This document shows, in pieces, positions 38,188 to 47,900 of a DNA stretch of 56,501 nucleotides (position 1 is the stretch's first letter; the number at the start of each line of letters is the position of its first letter). This DNA is from Chloroflexota bacterium (lineage in GTDB: Bacteria; Chloroflexota; Anaerolineae; Caldilineales; Caldilineaceae): contig BOKO01000033.1 of NCBI GenBank assembly GCA_016861025.1, positions 1 through 56,501 of the forward strand, written 5' to 3'. The notes under the pieces were generated by a model. The model was not told where the DNA came from, made no database searches, and saw only the letters and a list, made by a program, of their open reading frames with translations. Position numbers and translations under genes: made by a program.

Positions 38188-38661
38188 TCAATCATCAGAA
38201 TCATTATCAATGTCATCGGAAAGATACTCATAATATTTTCTTTCTAACTCGGGAAAATGGACTTCATTTGCTTCTATATAGTCCGCAAAACTATCCAGTT
38301 CCTCGGTCAATTCGAACATAATATCTGAGTCATTATCTTCACCTACCAAGCGTGAAAGTGCCATTAATTGTTCCAGTAGTTTATCTACGTTTGCCATTAC
38401 GAATGAAAAGCGGATAAATGTATTTGGGTGCAATCCTTCTTTGCGAATCTCTTGAGCACGCATTTCGCGGCAATAAGGGAAAAGGTGTTCTCCTATATAT
38501 ATTGCTTTCAGATAGTCGTAGGCGATGTCATTGGTGTCTTGCGCAGGGATATTCCAACAGGTCATTTCTATTTCGACCAGTGGCTCCGTTAAAAGCGTTT
38601 TCGCTAGTTCATCGACAGAAAATTTGCCAAGTGTTTCAATATCTAGCGGAATTGAAGGCAT
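38188..38661 (-). CDS. Unrecognised acidic 157-residue protein
   Basis: A very acidic protein (MPSIPLDIETLGKFSVDELAK) ending LSDDIDNDSDD, encoded in AT-rich DNA unlike the plasmid core. It is transcribed divergently from the DNA glycosylase gene. The charge could suggest a DNA mimic or an inhibitor, but no family is recognised and this is speculation. Confidence 0.55.
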   Translation of the reverse strand: MPSIPLDIETLGKFSVDELAKTLLTEPLVEIEMTCWNIPAQDTNDIAYDYLKAIYIGEHLFPYCREMRAQEIRKEGLHPNTFIRFSFVMANVDKLLEQLMALSRLVGEDNDSDIMFELTEELDSFADYIEANEVHFPELERKYYEYLSDDIDNDSDD

Positions 38662-38767
38662 TATCTTGTTGACCCCTTTATAGGCTACAGCGTTTCACAA
38701 GAGTGACGGCGCTCGAGGATAATAGTATCAGGAGTTTTGTCAGAGCAAAACCAGATACAATAAGGGA

Positions 38768-39442
38768 ATGGATGAATCAAGTCAGCTAAATCAACTTGCT
38801 GAAAAAGTCACTAAATCGGCAGAGCAACTCGCCAGTTCGGATTTTGAAGATAATGAATTACCCTGGCGTCAGTACTGTACACCTTACCGCATTTTCTTAG
38901 CTGAATTTCTGCTAGTCCGAACACGAACCGACGTTGTTGCAAAATTATACGAAGATATTTTTCGAGCTTACCCTAGCCTCGAAGCTATAGCCGCTGCCAG
39001 CGACGACGAACTTGCTGTCGCTCTTAACCCACTTGGCTTGCAAAAAAGAGTGCCGTACCTGAAACGCGCCGCCGAATACTTGCTACACAACCATGACGGC
39101 GAAATACCATGCGATATAGACGAGCTAATGAAAGTGCCGGGTTTAGGGGTTTATACCGCTACGGCTATAGAGGCGTTTGCCTGTGACTTGCCGAGTGTAC
39201 CGGCTGACGTAAACATTCTTCGTTTTGTTTCGCGCCTAACCGGATTGGAAATGGAACATATAACAAAAGGCTCGAAAGCTATTCGCGCCCTGTTGCCGTT
39301 CTTATCAATGCGGAACAGCGGATTAAGACCGCAAAACCTACTGGATTTTACCCGTTTGATCTGCCGACCTCGAAATCCCCTCTGCTCCAAGTGTCCGCTG
39401 ACCGAAATGTGTGCCTACTTTGAATTACACAACCCAAAATGA
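38768..39442 (+). CDS. HhH-GPD DNA glycosylase, T/G mismatch (Mig) type
   Basis: A 224-residue member of the EndoIII/MutY family. The helix-hairpin-helix is MKVPGLGVYTATAIEAF (121-137), the catalytic aspartate is D147 in VPADVNILRF, and the [4Fe-4S] loop is C199-x6-C206-x2-C209-x5-C215. EndoIII has a lysine in the position of Y129. A tyrosine there is characteristic of Mig-type thymine-DNA glycosylases, which remove T from T:G mismatches arising by 5-methylcytosine deamination. The cassette contains a C5-cytosine methyltransferase, so this substrate makes sense. It lacks the C-terminal MutY domain. Confidence 0.85.
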   Translation: MDESSQLNQLAEKVTKSAEQLASSDFEDNELPWRQYCTPYRIFLAEFLLVRTRTDVVAKLYEDIFRAYPSLEAIAAASDDELAVALNPLGLQKRVPYLKRAAEYLLHNHDGEIPCDIDELMKVPGLGVYTATAIEAFACDLPSVPADVNILRFVSRLTGLEMEHITKGSKAIRALLPFLSMRNSGLRPQNLLDFTRLICRPRNPLCSKCPLTEMCAYFELHNPK

Positions 39443-39611
39443 GATAATATAGACGCTCATAATTCCCGCCTCTTTAGACCGACTTTCCGATTCATCCTGC
39501 CTCTGACACATACGTGATGGATGGAATTTACCTTTTCAATTTCCCAAACTATTTACACAAAATAATATGTGAAATATAATGGGAAAATCGTGTCCTATGG
39601 AGACATGTTAT

Positions 39612-41162
39612 ATGAAAACCAAGATCGGCTTGGACGAGAGCCACAAAATCGGAACAACATCATCGTCGCCTTTTTCCGGGTCGCCTACGTTCGATCAAAT
39701 TCCGTTTCATGTTGACGCCGGATGCAAACCCGCACTCGGAACGTATGTCGTAGTTGAGGGCGACAACATGAACGCAGTTCACTACGGAAGGATTATCGAG
39801 GGAACAGAAGAAAATCCTCGTGCCGAACCGACACGGCTACAGCAGAACCAAGCATATCAGGTCGGGCAGCGTGACCCGCGCACCGGAGACCGTTCACCGC
39901 ATGTCACGCGGATTATGATGGTCGAAGTGCTAGGGGAAATTCATTCCCAGAACGACGGGATGGAGATCAGAGAAGCAAAATCATTGGCACAGACGGGCAA
40001 AGGCGTATATCAGATACCCGCCGATCTCATCCCGATATTATTGAACACGCCGACTTCGCCGGACGAGGGTTTGTATCTCGGCAATATACAGTCCGGTGAT
40101 GACGAGGTGGGGCTTATCCTGCCGATGGAAGCACTCGCCCGACACATTGCCGTAGTCGGGAAAACCGGTGTCGGCAAAAGCTATGCAGTAGGTGTTGTAG
40201 TTGAAGAACTGGCGCGGTTGGGTATCCCCGTGCTTGCATTCGACGTACTGGGTGATTTTCGAGAGGCGACAGAAGATTTAGGGGGATGCAATCTGACCGG
40301 TGGCGTCAACTTCAGAGTTCCGTATTCGCTGATCGGAGCAGGCGAATTCCTCAATTTCATGCCGAACTTGACCGTTGACCAGCGCGAGATTATCACAGCC
40401 GCCTACGAGCGCATCGGCGGACAGGCGCTTGATGATTTAGACCGGGCGGGAAACGTGTCACTGAACATTGATAGTCTCGTTACCGAAATAGAGGACACGG
40501 CTACTGCATTCGGGCAAGCTGCCGTCGGCGGACGGGCGGTTACGAAAGTCAGGGCTGCATATAACAGAAGTTCAGTTCTAACCGTCGGGATAGGCGACTG
40601 GATAGAGGAACTCAAGACCAAGCCGATTGTGAATGTATTTATCGGTAGACTGTCGCAGAATTCCCGTAATCTCTTGGTCGGAGCGGCAGCCCGAATTATA
40701 CAAACGCTTCGCAGGCGCGAGATGATCCCGCCGTGTGTGTTCATCCTAGACGAAGCCCACTTTTTCCTGCCGAGCGGCGGTGCTACTACACCATCAACCC
40801 AAATTATACGGGAGATGATTAGAACAGCACGCCATGACGCAATCGGCATCGTTCTCATCAGCCAAAGCCCCGGTTCGATGGACAAACAGGCGCTATTGAC
40901 GTGCAATACCCGGCTCATCTTCGCGCTGGATAAGGAAGATTTATCCACCGTCGCAGGCACGATAGATGCACCCGACGCCGTAATTTCGAGAATACCCAAG
41001 CAGGCGAAAGGCACGGCTATCTTGACCTCCGGTACGGACATCATGCGTCATTCGGCGACCATAAGAATTCGTCAACGCAAAACGCGCGAAGGCGCTCCAA
41101 CCCCTAATCTGGCGAAAGGTGTAAAGGTATGGCGCGAGAAAAATCAGAAGCCGACGTTTTAG
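39612..41162 (+). CDS. HerA-like ATPase (DUF87 family)
   Basis: A hexameric DNA translocase family member of about 516 residues. An N-terminal beta-barrel-like region (GTYVVVEGDNMNAVHYGRI) precedes Walker A VVGKTGVGKSYAV (lysine near residue 189), Walker B VFILDEAHFFLP and the downstream motif GIVLISQSPGSMD. The ATG at 39612 has GGAG upstream. The in-frame ATG at 39579 lacks a ribosome binding site. HerA usually works with the nuclease NurA, and the next gene, overlapping by 34 bases, looks NurA-like. In defence systems HerA is also paired with SIR2 or DUF4297 nucleases. Confidence 0.9.
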   Translation: MKTKIGLDESHKIGTTSSSPFSGSPTFDQIPFHVDAGCKPALGTYVVVEGDNMNAVHYGRIIEGTEENPRAEPTRLQQNQAYQVGQRDPRTGDRSPHVTRIMMVEVLGEIHSQNDGMEIREAKSLAQTGKGVYQIPADLIPILLNTPTSPDEGLYLGNIQSGDDEVGLILPMEALARHIAVVGKTGVGKSYAVGVVVEELARLGIPVLAFDVLGDFREATEDLGGCNLTGGVNFRVPYSLIGAGEFLNFMPNLTVDQREIITAAYERIGGQALDDLDRAGNVSLNIDSLVTEIEDTATAFGQAAVGGRAVTKVRAAYNRSSVLTVGIGDWIEELKTKPIVNVFIGRLSQNSRNLLVGAAARIIQTLRRREMIPPCVFILDEAHFFLPSGGATTPSTQIIREMIRTARHDAIGIVLISQSPGSMDKQALLTCNTRLIFALDKEDLSTVAGTIDAPDAVISRIPKQAKGTAILTSGTDIMRHSATIRIRQRKTREGAPTPNLAKGVKVWREKNQKPTF

Positions 41163-43249
41163 AATTGCTACAAGGCGAAGCTGCCGGTCTGGAGCTAGGG
41201 GCGATTATCGAACGGCTTGGGCTAGAAGATGAAGTCTCTTCCCGAACCGTTCGTAACATGCTAAACGGTTTGGTTGACGAAGGCGTTTTGGTCAGGCAAA
41301 AGCAACGAACCGGAAGTCCTGGGAAACCCCCGTATATCTATATCTTGCCCGCGTTCGTACCGCAGCAATTACGCCTCTTCGGAGATGCCAAATTGGACGT
41401 TCTGACGATAACCGAGGCGAATTTAGAAGAACTCGACTATCAAGAACGTGACCGCATAGAACGAGGGTTAAGCGCCTTAGAAACGATTGCGCGCGGGCAT
41501 ATTCAAGAGGATCGATTTGCGAAAGCGATCATACGGATTGCCCCGCAGGTCGCCACCGAAAATCCTGTCGAGCTTCTGACGCGCATGGCAGGATGGGTTG
41601 TAGAAGACATCAACCGCACGGCATCAGAACTTACCCGATTACGCAACGCCAGAGCGTCCGCACACGAGATCGACAATCTTGCAGGGCGTATTAACGTCCG
41701 GTTGCAAATGGCACGGCAATACTTTCACAACCTCTGGTGTCTGGACAAGGACGGGCGAGACGAACCGATCATGGATTTGCCGACCAGCGCCGACGAAATT
41801 CTGAGGTATGGGCGAACTGCCTCAATCAATGTTGACCTCGCTCTGGAAAGACTCCGATCTCGCGTCGCCGGTGAAACGGTTATATATGAGTGGCAACCCG
41901 GCGATAACATTCCGACATCTGCCGTCGGTACGGATGCATCGGTAGCCGATGTCTACCTCCAACACGCAACTGGCAAGTTTATGCGTCCCGATCCGGTTGC
42001 CGTGATGATTGCCGCAGCAGCGCAGATCACGCGCGAAAACGGCTCGATAATCGGGGAGTTTCAGGATTTCGATGTATTTCCCGACGATCTCAAGGAATAT
42101 GAAGAACACACGGCAGCCAGGAACGGGCTAATCATTTCGCCAGCAATGCGGGAAATACTACCGGAGAGTGACTTCAAGCATTCCCGACTCGCCGCGATGG
42201 AACTGCGCCAGTATGTTGAAGACCTTCGCATCGTACTCGGTCAAGCACGATGGCGACCCATCGGTGAACTACAAAATCTGAACGTTTCCCCGCATAAAGC
42301 ATCCCTGATTATTCGTGATGGTCGCGTATTTCCGCTGGTGCATCGGTTGAACGATTACGAAGACGGCGGGTTATACGGGCAGATCGTTCGCAACCAGATC
42401 AAGCGGTTCGCAAGCGTTATTCACCACACCATGTCGGGACCGGAAGGCGATATTGTGTACGGTGCGGCGGTTAAAGACCCACAGCAATCTTGGATAGCGC
42501 CACTGGTGTTCTGGTACGCCTATATCAATCAAGGCGAAGAAGACACCATCCTTTCCCGTGAGGACATTTATAAATATCCCTTCACCGATACCGCCGTATC
42601 ACACCTTCTGTTTTTGGGGATCGCAAATGGACTGACGGAATTTCCTCAAAACCGGCTATTGGTGACATTCCGTGCCAAACGTCGTTTCTCCGATATCGCC
42701 ATAACAGCCGACGAAACCCCTAAAATCGAGGTAAACGGCAGTTTTCGGCACGTTGATGTTGACGACGAAAACGATTGGAAACTCTTTATCAAGCAGCGCA
42801 TCGCCGAGGCGAACCGTCGTGGAAGAAAGAACGTCTTGCCCGACGAGCGTGATTATAATTACTTCACCTACCTATGTTCACGGGTAGGAGTCTCCATGTT
42901 CTACGCAGCACCGGAGAGCGCCTACGAATTGCTGGTTCAGGACAACTCCGAAGGCGCGGGGCATTTCCTGCTCTGTAGGTTGGAAGTATCCGTCAAAGTC
43001 GGAGACGAGGACCATGAAGTTCGGAGCATGGAAGGCATGTTGGCTTGGTTGGCATCAGGCGGTTGGGAGTTCGACCACGCACATAACCCTACGGGTTTCG
43101 ATACAGGACAGGGCGGCGGAATTCCGATTCTAGTACCCGATGTCGTTGTCCCATCGCACGAAACGGTAACGTTTGCCCGTGACCAAGTGGGCGAAGAAGT
43201 AGAAGATGCACTCCGTCAGTTGATAACGGAGCTAAGAAAACGAGTTTGA
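41129..43249 (+). CDS. Winged-helix protein with NurA-like nuclease domain
   Basis: A 706-residue protein. Residues 1-75 form a winged helix (SEADVLELLQGEAAG, SSRTVRNMLNGLVDEGVLVR). Residues 385-500 contain LIIRDGRVFPLVHRL (about 392-406) and YGAAVKDP (about 443-450). These resemble the acidic and lysine motifs of NurA nucleases. The middle is helical. The assignment rests on two short motifs plus overlap with herA, so it is moderate. The protein is roughly twice as long as archaeal NurA. The winged helix may contact DNA or the partner ATPase. Confidence 0.6.
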   Translation: MAREKSEADVLELLQGEAAGLELGAIIERLGLEDEVSSRTVRNMLNGLVDEGVLVRQKQRTGSPGKPPYIYILPAFVPQQLRLFGDAKLDVLTITEANLEELDYQERDRIERGLSALETIARGHIQEDRFAKAIIRIAPQVATENPVELLTRMAGWVVEDINRTASELTRLRNARASAHEIDNLAGRINVRLQMARQYFHNLWCLDKDGRDEPIMDLPTSADEILRYGRTASINVDLALERLRSRVAGETVIYEWQPGDNIPTSAVGTDASVADVYLQHATGKFMRPDPVAVMIAAAAQITRENGSIIGEFQDFDVFPDDLKEYEEHTAARNGLIISPAMREILPESDFKHSRLAAMELRQYVEDLRIVLGQARWRPIGELQNLNVSPHKASLIIRDGRVFPLVHRLNDYEDGGLYGQIVRNQIKRFASVIHHTMSGPEGDIVYGAAVKDPQQSWIAPLVFWYAYINQGEEDTILSREDIYKYPFTDTAVSHLLFLGIANGLTEFPQNRLLVTFRAKRRFSDIAITADETPKIEVNGSFRHVDVDDENDWKLFIKQRIAEANRRGRKNVLPDERDYNYFTYLCSRVGVSMFYAAPESAYELLVQDNSEGAGHFLLCRLEVSVKVGDEDHEVRSMEGMLAWLASGGWEFDHAHNPTGFDTGQGGGIPILVPDVVVPSHETVTFARDQVGEEVEDALRQLITELRKRV

Positions 43250-43307
43250 TGGCTGTGAGCCATTTTCAACCAGCCGCCGAGCGTATCGGCTATGAAGGGA
43301 ACTACAC

Positions 43308-46211
43308 ATGATCGACATCAACACGATACTACAAACTAAGCTTGATCCTACCCAAGGTATTGCTGCTCAAGATACAACCGCCGAGGTAATTGCCCTTGCA
43401 TGTGCCGGTTCGGGTAAATCAAGGACAATGGCTTTTCGTATTGCCCGATTGATAGCCGAAGGCGAAAACCCGAAAAGCATCGTTGCATTCACATTCACCG
43501 AAAAAGCTGCCGATTCTATTAAGTTGAGAGTTTCGCAAGCGTTACGTGAAGCCGGACTTGAGCCGACGATTCTCGGCGCTATGTACATCGGTACGATTCA
43601 CTCGTACTGTCAGCACGTATTGTCCGAAATGGACGCCGTATATAGGCAGTACGCCGTGCTGGATGACAACCGATTCATCTTGTATCTGCAATCACGCTAC
43701 AACGAACTGGGTCTTGCCCATGTGCGTGACAGAATCGGGGGCGGCAGATATTTTGATACACTGACGGCGGTCTACAGCGCATGGACGACCATGAACGATG
43801 AACTGATAACCGTTCACGACATTGCCGCACATGACCGGGAATTAGCCGACGTACTTCAGACACTCAGCGACCAGCTTGACCGGGACGAGTTTATGGATTT
43901 TTCTCTTATGATCCGCCGTGTAGCGTCAGCCCTGCAAGCTCACGATGAGATTGCGATGCGGGTCGTCGGCGAAGTTAGCCACCTTTTGGTTGACGAGTAC
44001 CAAGACGTTAATACGGCGCAAGAGGTTCTCATTCGGGAGATGAGACCCCTTATCAAGACCCTCTTCGTCGTGGGGGATGACGATCAAAACATTTATGGAT
44101 GGCGCGGCGCTGACATCAGCAATATTTTAGAATTTAACCGCCGGTATCCCGGATGTGCGTCGCATACGCTTTCCCATAATTATCGAAGCACGGAAGCCAT
44201 TGTGAGTACCGCCGATGATTTTGTCGGTCAAGAATTGGGCGGAACACGGATAGTAAAAAACCCTACGGCTACCAATGCGCCCGGCTCACGCGATTTCCGC
44301 AAATTGTGGTTTCCGTCAAGAGGTGAAGAGGCGGAATGGGTAGCGGAGAGAATCAGCCAGTTAATCGGCACTGCCTACATTGAGAGCAATGGACAAAAGA
44401 GGGGGCTTACTCCGGCGGATTTTGCAATCCTGATGCGCTCCACAAAGGGAAGTCACCAACTCTTCACCGACGCTCTACATGCCAGAAACATTCCGTTTTC
44501 ACTTGAAGCAGGAGGCAGTATCTTCGACAGACCGGAGGTAGCCGCTCTCTCAACCACATTTGAGTTGCTTCGTAATGGAAACCCTGACCGTAACGCATTG
44601 CGAATTCACTTCGATAACGAAGTTCTGCCTCTTTATCCTCACGCGGATTTTCGTGATTTCACGCAGGTAATGGCGACATGGGGGCGAAAGATTCATACGC
44701 CCGCTGGTGGCGCTCGGCAGAAACTCTATCCGCAGGATTTGGTGCATGACTTGCTCAATGCCTTCCATATAAACGCTTCGGCGTTCGACGAAGGTATCAT
44801 GCGCGATATAGGAGTGTTCAGCCAAATTCTGCTCGATGTGGAAACGGTCTACACCAGTATTGACTCTTCGCAGCGGTTTGCTGGTGTGCTTAATTTCCTC
44901 TCAAACATGGCAGAAGCAGGGTATATTTCGAGCACCTACGATATGTTATCGCGCCCTGATGCTGTCACCGTCTCAACGGTGCATAAAGTAAAGGGGCTTG
45001 AATTTCCGGCGGTTTTCATCGTTGACGTTGAAGCCCAACGATTTCCCCTGAACAGGCGAAACTACGGTGGCGTTTTGCCTCCAGTCGTGATCCAAAATTC
45101 GCTCGATCAAGGACTTTATCAAACTACTCGTGAGGGTGAAGCCCGACTGTTTTACACGGCACTCACACGCGCCGAAAGATACCTGTATGTGACCGGTAGC
45201 GAATGGCTTCCGGGGGGGCGGAGAGCAAGGCAACGATCCCCCTTCTGGAACAGGCTCAATCATCCCGAACTGTCTACAGATGCTACGGGAGTGCCTGCCG
45301 GGTTATCCCCTGCGACACCGGTTCGCAGGGTTGACGAGTCTGTTTTGCCCACCACCTTCTCGGAAATCCGATATTATTTGCGCTGTCCGAAGGATTATCA
45401 GTTCCGCAAAATCTACGGCTTTAACCCCCCTGTGCCGGAAATGTTCGGTTACGGTCAAACGGTACATACTGCAATCGAGCGGTTACATCAAAACGCCCGC
45501 TTTGCAAACCAAGCGCCTCGTCCAGACGAGGCTGAAGAACTGGCGCAGGACACGTTTCATCTGAAACACGTGTTTCCCAAGAGCAGCCCTACAGCAAACG
45601 ACGGCCCCTATGAGAACGCACGGAAAGCAGCGGGCAAGACGGTGCGAAAGTATGTTGAGGAATTCCCCGGCGATTTCACCCGCAGCCGAACCGTTGAAGC
45701 ACGGTTTGAGATTCCAGCCGAACAGACGGTTATCTCCGGCTCGATAGACTTGCTTATCGAAGAGGATGCTGGCGGAGAGATTCTCGATGCCAGCGTATTG
45801 GATTTCAAGACGATGGAGGGCGGCCCTGAACCGACGCAAAACGAATCACTGAACTGGACGGAATTGTCGCTTCAGGTGCAGCTATATGCGAAAGGCGCTC
45901 GTGATGTCTTGGGTGAGAATGCTAGGACGGGTGCTATTCATCTGCTCAAAGACAATCAGCGGGTAGACGTACCGGTAAGTGACGAGGCTGTAGATGCTGC
46001 AATCAACAATATTGAATGGGCGGTTGCCAACATCGTCGCGGGTGATTTTCCGATGCGTCCTCACCCCGAAAAATGCGCCAACTGTGACTTTGCCAGACTA
46101 TGTCCTAAGAGAACAGAGGCATTTCAGACGAACAACCCACCGCCTGAGGTTCATATTCCGGGATCACGCGAGCGCGTTCAAGCATTCAGCAAATTCGAGG
46201 CGCTCACTTAA
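43308..46211 (+). CDS. UvrD-type helicase fused to Fe-S PD-(D/E)XK nuclease
   Basis: A 967-residue protein. Superfamily 1 helicase motifs are CAGSGKSRTM (about 30-39), FTFTEKAADSI, VDEYQDV (about 227), GDDDQNIYGWRGAD, HNYRST, VSTVHKVKGLEF and YTALTRAERYLYV. The C-terminal third is an AddB/Cas4-like nuclease: C693 in YLRCPKDYQF, GYGQTVHTAIERLH, GSIDLL, VLDFKT, and the cysteines C923-x2-C926-x5-C932, which with C693 complete a probable iron-sulfur cluster. It would unwind and degrade DNA. It follows the NurA-like gene by 58 bases. Its 3' end overlaps the convergent methyltransferase gene by 48 bases. Confidence 0.9.
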   Translation: MIDINTILQTKLDPTQGIAAQDTTAEVIALACAGSGKSRTMAFRIARLIAEGENPKSIVAFTFTEKAADSIKLRVSQALREAGLEPTILGAMYIGTIHSYCQHVLSEMDAVYRQYAVLDDNRFILYLQSRYNELGLAHVRDRIGGGRYFDTLTAVYSAWTTMNDELITVHDIAAHDRELADVLQTLSDQLDRDEFMDFSLMIRRVASALQAHDEIAMRVVGEVSHLLVDEYQDVNTAQEVLIREMRPLIKTLFVVGDDDQNIYGWRGADISNILEFNRRYPGCASHTLSHNYRSTEAIVSTADDFVGQELGGTRIVKNPTATNAPGSRDFRKLWFPSRGEEAEWVAERISQLIGTAYIESNGQKRGLTPADFAILMRSTKGSHQLFTDALHARNIPFSLEAGGSIFDRPEVAALSTTFELLRNGNPDRNALRIHFDNEVLPLYPHADFRDFTQVMATWGRKIHTPAGGARQKLYPQDLVHDLLNAFHINASAFDEGIMRDIGVFSQILLDVETVYTSIDSSQRFAGVLNFLSNMAEAGYISSTYDMLSRPDAVTVSTVHKVKGLEFPAVFIVDVEAQRFPLNRRNYGGVLPPVVIQNSLDQGLYQTTREGEARLFYTALTRAERYLYVTGSEWLPGGRRARQRSPFWNRLNHPELSTDATGVPAGLSPATPVRRVDESVLPTTFSEIRYYLRCPKDYQFRKIYGFNPPVPEMFGYGQTVHTAIERLHQNARFANQAPRPDEAEELAQDTFHLKHVFPKSSPTANDGPYENARKAAGKTVRKYVEEFPGDFTRSRTVEARFEIPAEQTVISGSIDLLIEEDAGGEILDASVLDFKTMEGGPEPTQNESLNWTELSLQVQLYAKGARDVLGENARTGAIHLLKDNQRVDVPVSDEAVDAAINNIEWAVANIVAGDFPMRPHPEKCANCDFARLCPKRTEAFQTNNPPPEVHIPGSRERVQAFSKFEALT

Positions 46212-47327
46212 GGCTTCGGGTTGAACTGCCTGAAGCTGAATAATAATCTGGCGTGCAATCGCCTCGGCGAGAAGCGGAGGGACGGCATTGCCGATCTGCT
46301 CCGCTATATCGTCAGAATTTCCCTCAAAAGTAAAATCTTTCGGGAAACTCTGAAGTAGCGCCGCCTCACGGAAACTGATACCTCTGTTTTGAGTCGGATG
46401 GACAAAACGCCCTTTTGAGACGTTTGTGCATCCCGTCGTTACTACAACCGAGGGATGATCGAGGGATAGCCGTCCATAAACGTCGGCATGACCACAATTA
46501 TCCTTTTTGTGACAATCCAGCCAGCGTTCTCTAGGCACTTCGAGGCGACTACCTCCGTCCTGAGGGACAAGGCTGATGAAACCGAGTACACGCTCTCCAA
46601 TTGAACGCGCATAGTGATTTGGATCATCTTGGCAGATTTCACCCGGCTCAAGGGGTGATAATCCGTTTAGAACATCTCCTACCGTTCGCCAAGGTTGTAA
46701 CCTCCCGGAAGTGACTTCCGGGCGATTAGGTTTTCCGTGAGTGGGTTTCGGATATTTCATCCTAAGACCATCTCTGCCAGCGATCAATACCGCTCGTTCC
46801 CTTAACTGCGGCACACCGTAGTCGGCGGCGTTCAGCGTCCGTCCCGGCTTTTTGTAATCGACCTTGTAGCCTAACTTTCTCAAGCCTCTACAAAGCTTTT
46901 TATAGAACTTTTTACCGTGTTCCTGTTTGAGAATGCCGGGTACGTTTTCAAACACAACACACCGGGGGCGGATAACTTTGACAAAGTCTAAATACCGCAA
47001 GACCAAATCGTTTCGAGGGTCGCTTGCTCCCTGCCCATTCCGCATTCTCGTGAAGCCCTGGCATGGCGGGCAGCCCACCAAGACGGATACCTCATCCGGC
47101 TGAAGATTGAACTCTGCAAGTAGGTCTTCCGGCTCAATCTCCCTTATATCTTTTACCAGCGGTTGAACCCCTATGTTACGTGCATAGGTCTTTGCTGCAC
47201 TCGGATTGATGTCGAGTGCGCCAACGATTGTAAAACCCGCACGTTTAAATCCGAGTGCAGTTCCGCCCGCCCCGGAAAATAAATCAATGACCGTATATTC
47301 GTTGTTTCTACTTATTGGGGAAGTCAA
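46164..47327 (-). CDS. C5-cytosine DNA methyltransferase
   Basis: A 387-residue Dcm-family enzyme: DLFSGAGGTALGF (15-27, motif I), VGCPPCQGF with the catalytic cysteine C89 (motif IV), VVFENVPG (motif VI), ADYGVPQLRERAVLIAG (motif VIII) and FREAALLQSFP with EQIGNAVPP (motifs IX-X). All catalytic motifs are intact. It methylates cytosine at C5; the target is not predictable here. It is convergent with the helicase-nuclease gene and divergent from the Xre repressor across two palindromic operators. It is the modification part of the proposed system. Confidence 0.93.
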   Translation of the reverse strand: MTSPISRNNEYTVIDLFSGAGGTALGFKRAGFTIVGALDINPSAAKTYARNIGVQPLVKDIREIEPEDLLAEFNLQPDEVSVLVGCPPCQGFTRMRNGQGASDPRNDLVLRYLDFVKVIRPRCVVFENVPGILKQEHGKKFYKKLCRGLRKLGYKVDYKKPGRTLNAADYGVPQLRERAVLIAGRDGLRMKYPKPTHGKPNRPEVTSGRLQPWRTVGDVLNGLSPLEPGEICQDDPNHYARSIGERVLGFISLVPQDGGSRLEVPRERWLDCHKKDNCGHADVYGRLSLDHPSVVVTTGCTNVSKGRFVHPTQNRGISFREAALLQSFPKDFTFEGNSDDIAEQIGNAVPPLLAEAIARQIIIQLQAVQPEALSERLEFAECLNALA

Positions 47328-47388
47328 AGTATCTCTTGCCTACTTTAGAACGATACACTTAGATGATATTGAGAACGATGGCATGTCA

Positions 47389-47443
47389 CAATATCAATAT
47401 ATTGATATTGTAGCGCCCAATTCCCGAAACGTCAATATATTGA
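47389..47443. promoter_or_regulatory. Two palindromic operator sites
   Basis: Site 1 (47389-47410) is a perfect 22-bp palindrome with the core TCAATATATTGA. Site 2 (47432-47443) repeats the same 12-bp core exactly. Their centres are 38 bp apart, in the gap between the methyltransferase (minus) and the Xre-type gene (plus). This is the layout of controller-protein operators in restriction-modification systems. The small Xre protein is the obvious ligand, which is an inference. Confidence 0.75.
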
Positions 47444-47483
47444 TATACTGATGTTTGCCTTAACTAATTGAATGGGGTGGTAT

Positions 47484-47711
47484 ATGAAGATTGTCCATTT
47501 CAAGCTGAAAGAGTATATGGATCGGAACAAAATTACACAGGCTAAACTCGCCCAAGATACGAACTTAGCCCCCAACACGGTCAAAGCGTACTATCACGAT
47601 GATGTGATTCGTGCCGAACTCCGTGTTATCGCCGTCCTCTGCAACTATCTCAAATGCGATATTTGCGACATTATGGCTTTAGAGGATATGCAACAGACCG
47701 AAATAGAATAA
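47484..47711 (+). CDS. Small Xre/Cro-type transcriptional regulator
   Basis: A 75-residue protein from the ATG at 47484 (MKIVHFKLKEYMDRNKITQA), which has GGGGTGG upstream. A start at 47472 would add four residues. The helix-turn-helix runs NKITQAKLAQDTNLAPNTVKAYY, and the C-terminal CDICDIMALED resembles YozG/Cro-like regulators. It is probably the controller of the methyltransferase and of itself through the two operators just upstream. Confidence 0.8.
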   Translation: MKIVHFKLKEYMDRNKITQAKLAQDTNLAPNTVKAYYHDDVIRAELRVIAVLCNYLKCDICDIMALEDMQQTEIE

Positions 47712-47900
47712 ATTAGGAGATACAACTGCTAAGAGTGAGCGCCTCGCTAAATATCGGTTTATTCCTCTAACAGCTTGACTAGTCCTCTCTGAAATCCTCA
47801 TATACCCCGAATACAGCTTCTTCACTCTCGATAATTTCAGGCGAGCTATTTGATTCGCGCTTGCAATAATCAGATAGCAACCTGAAGGTACAATATAACT

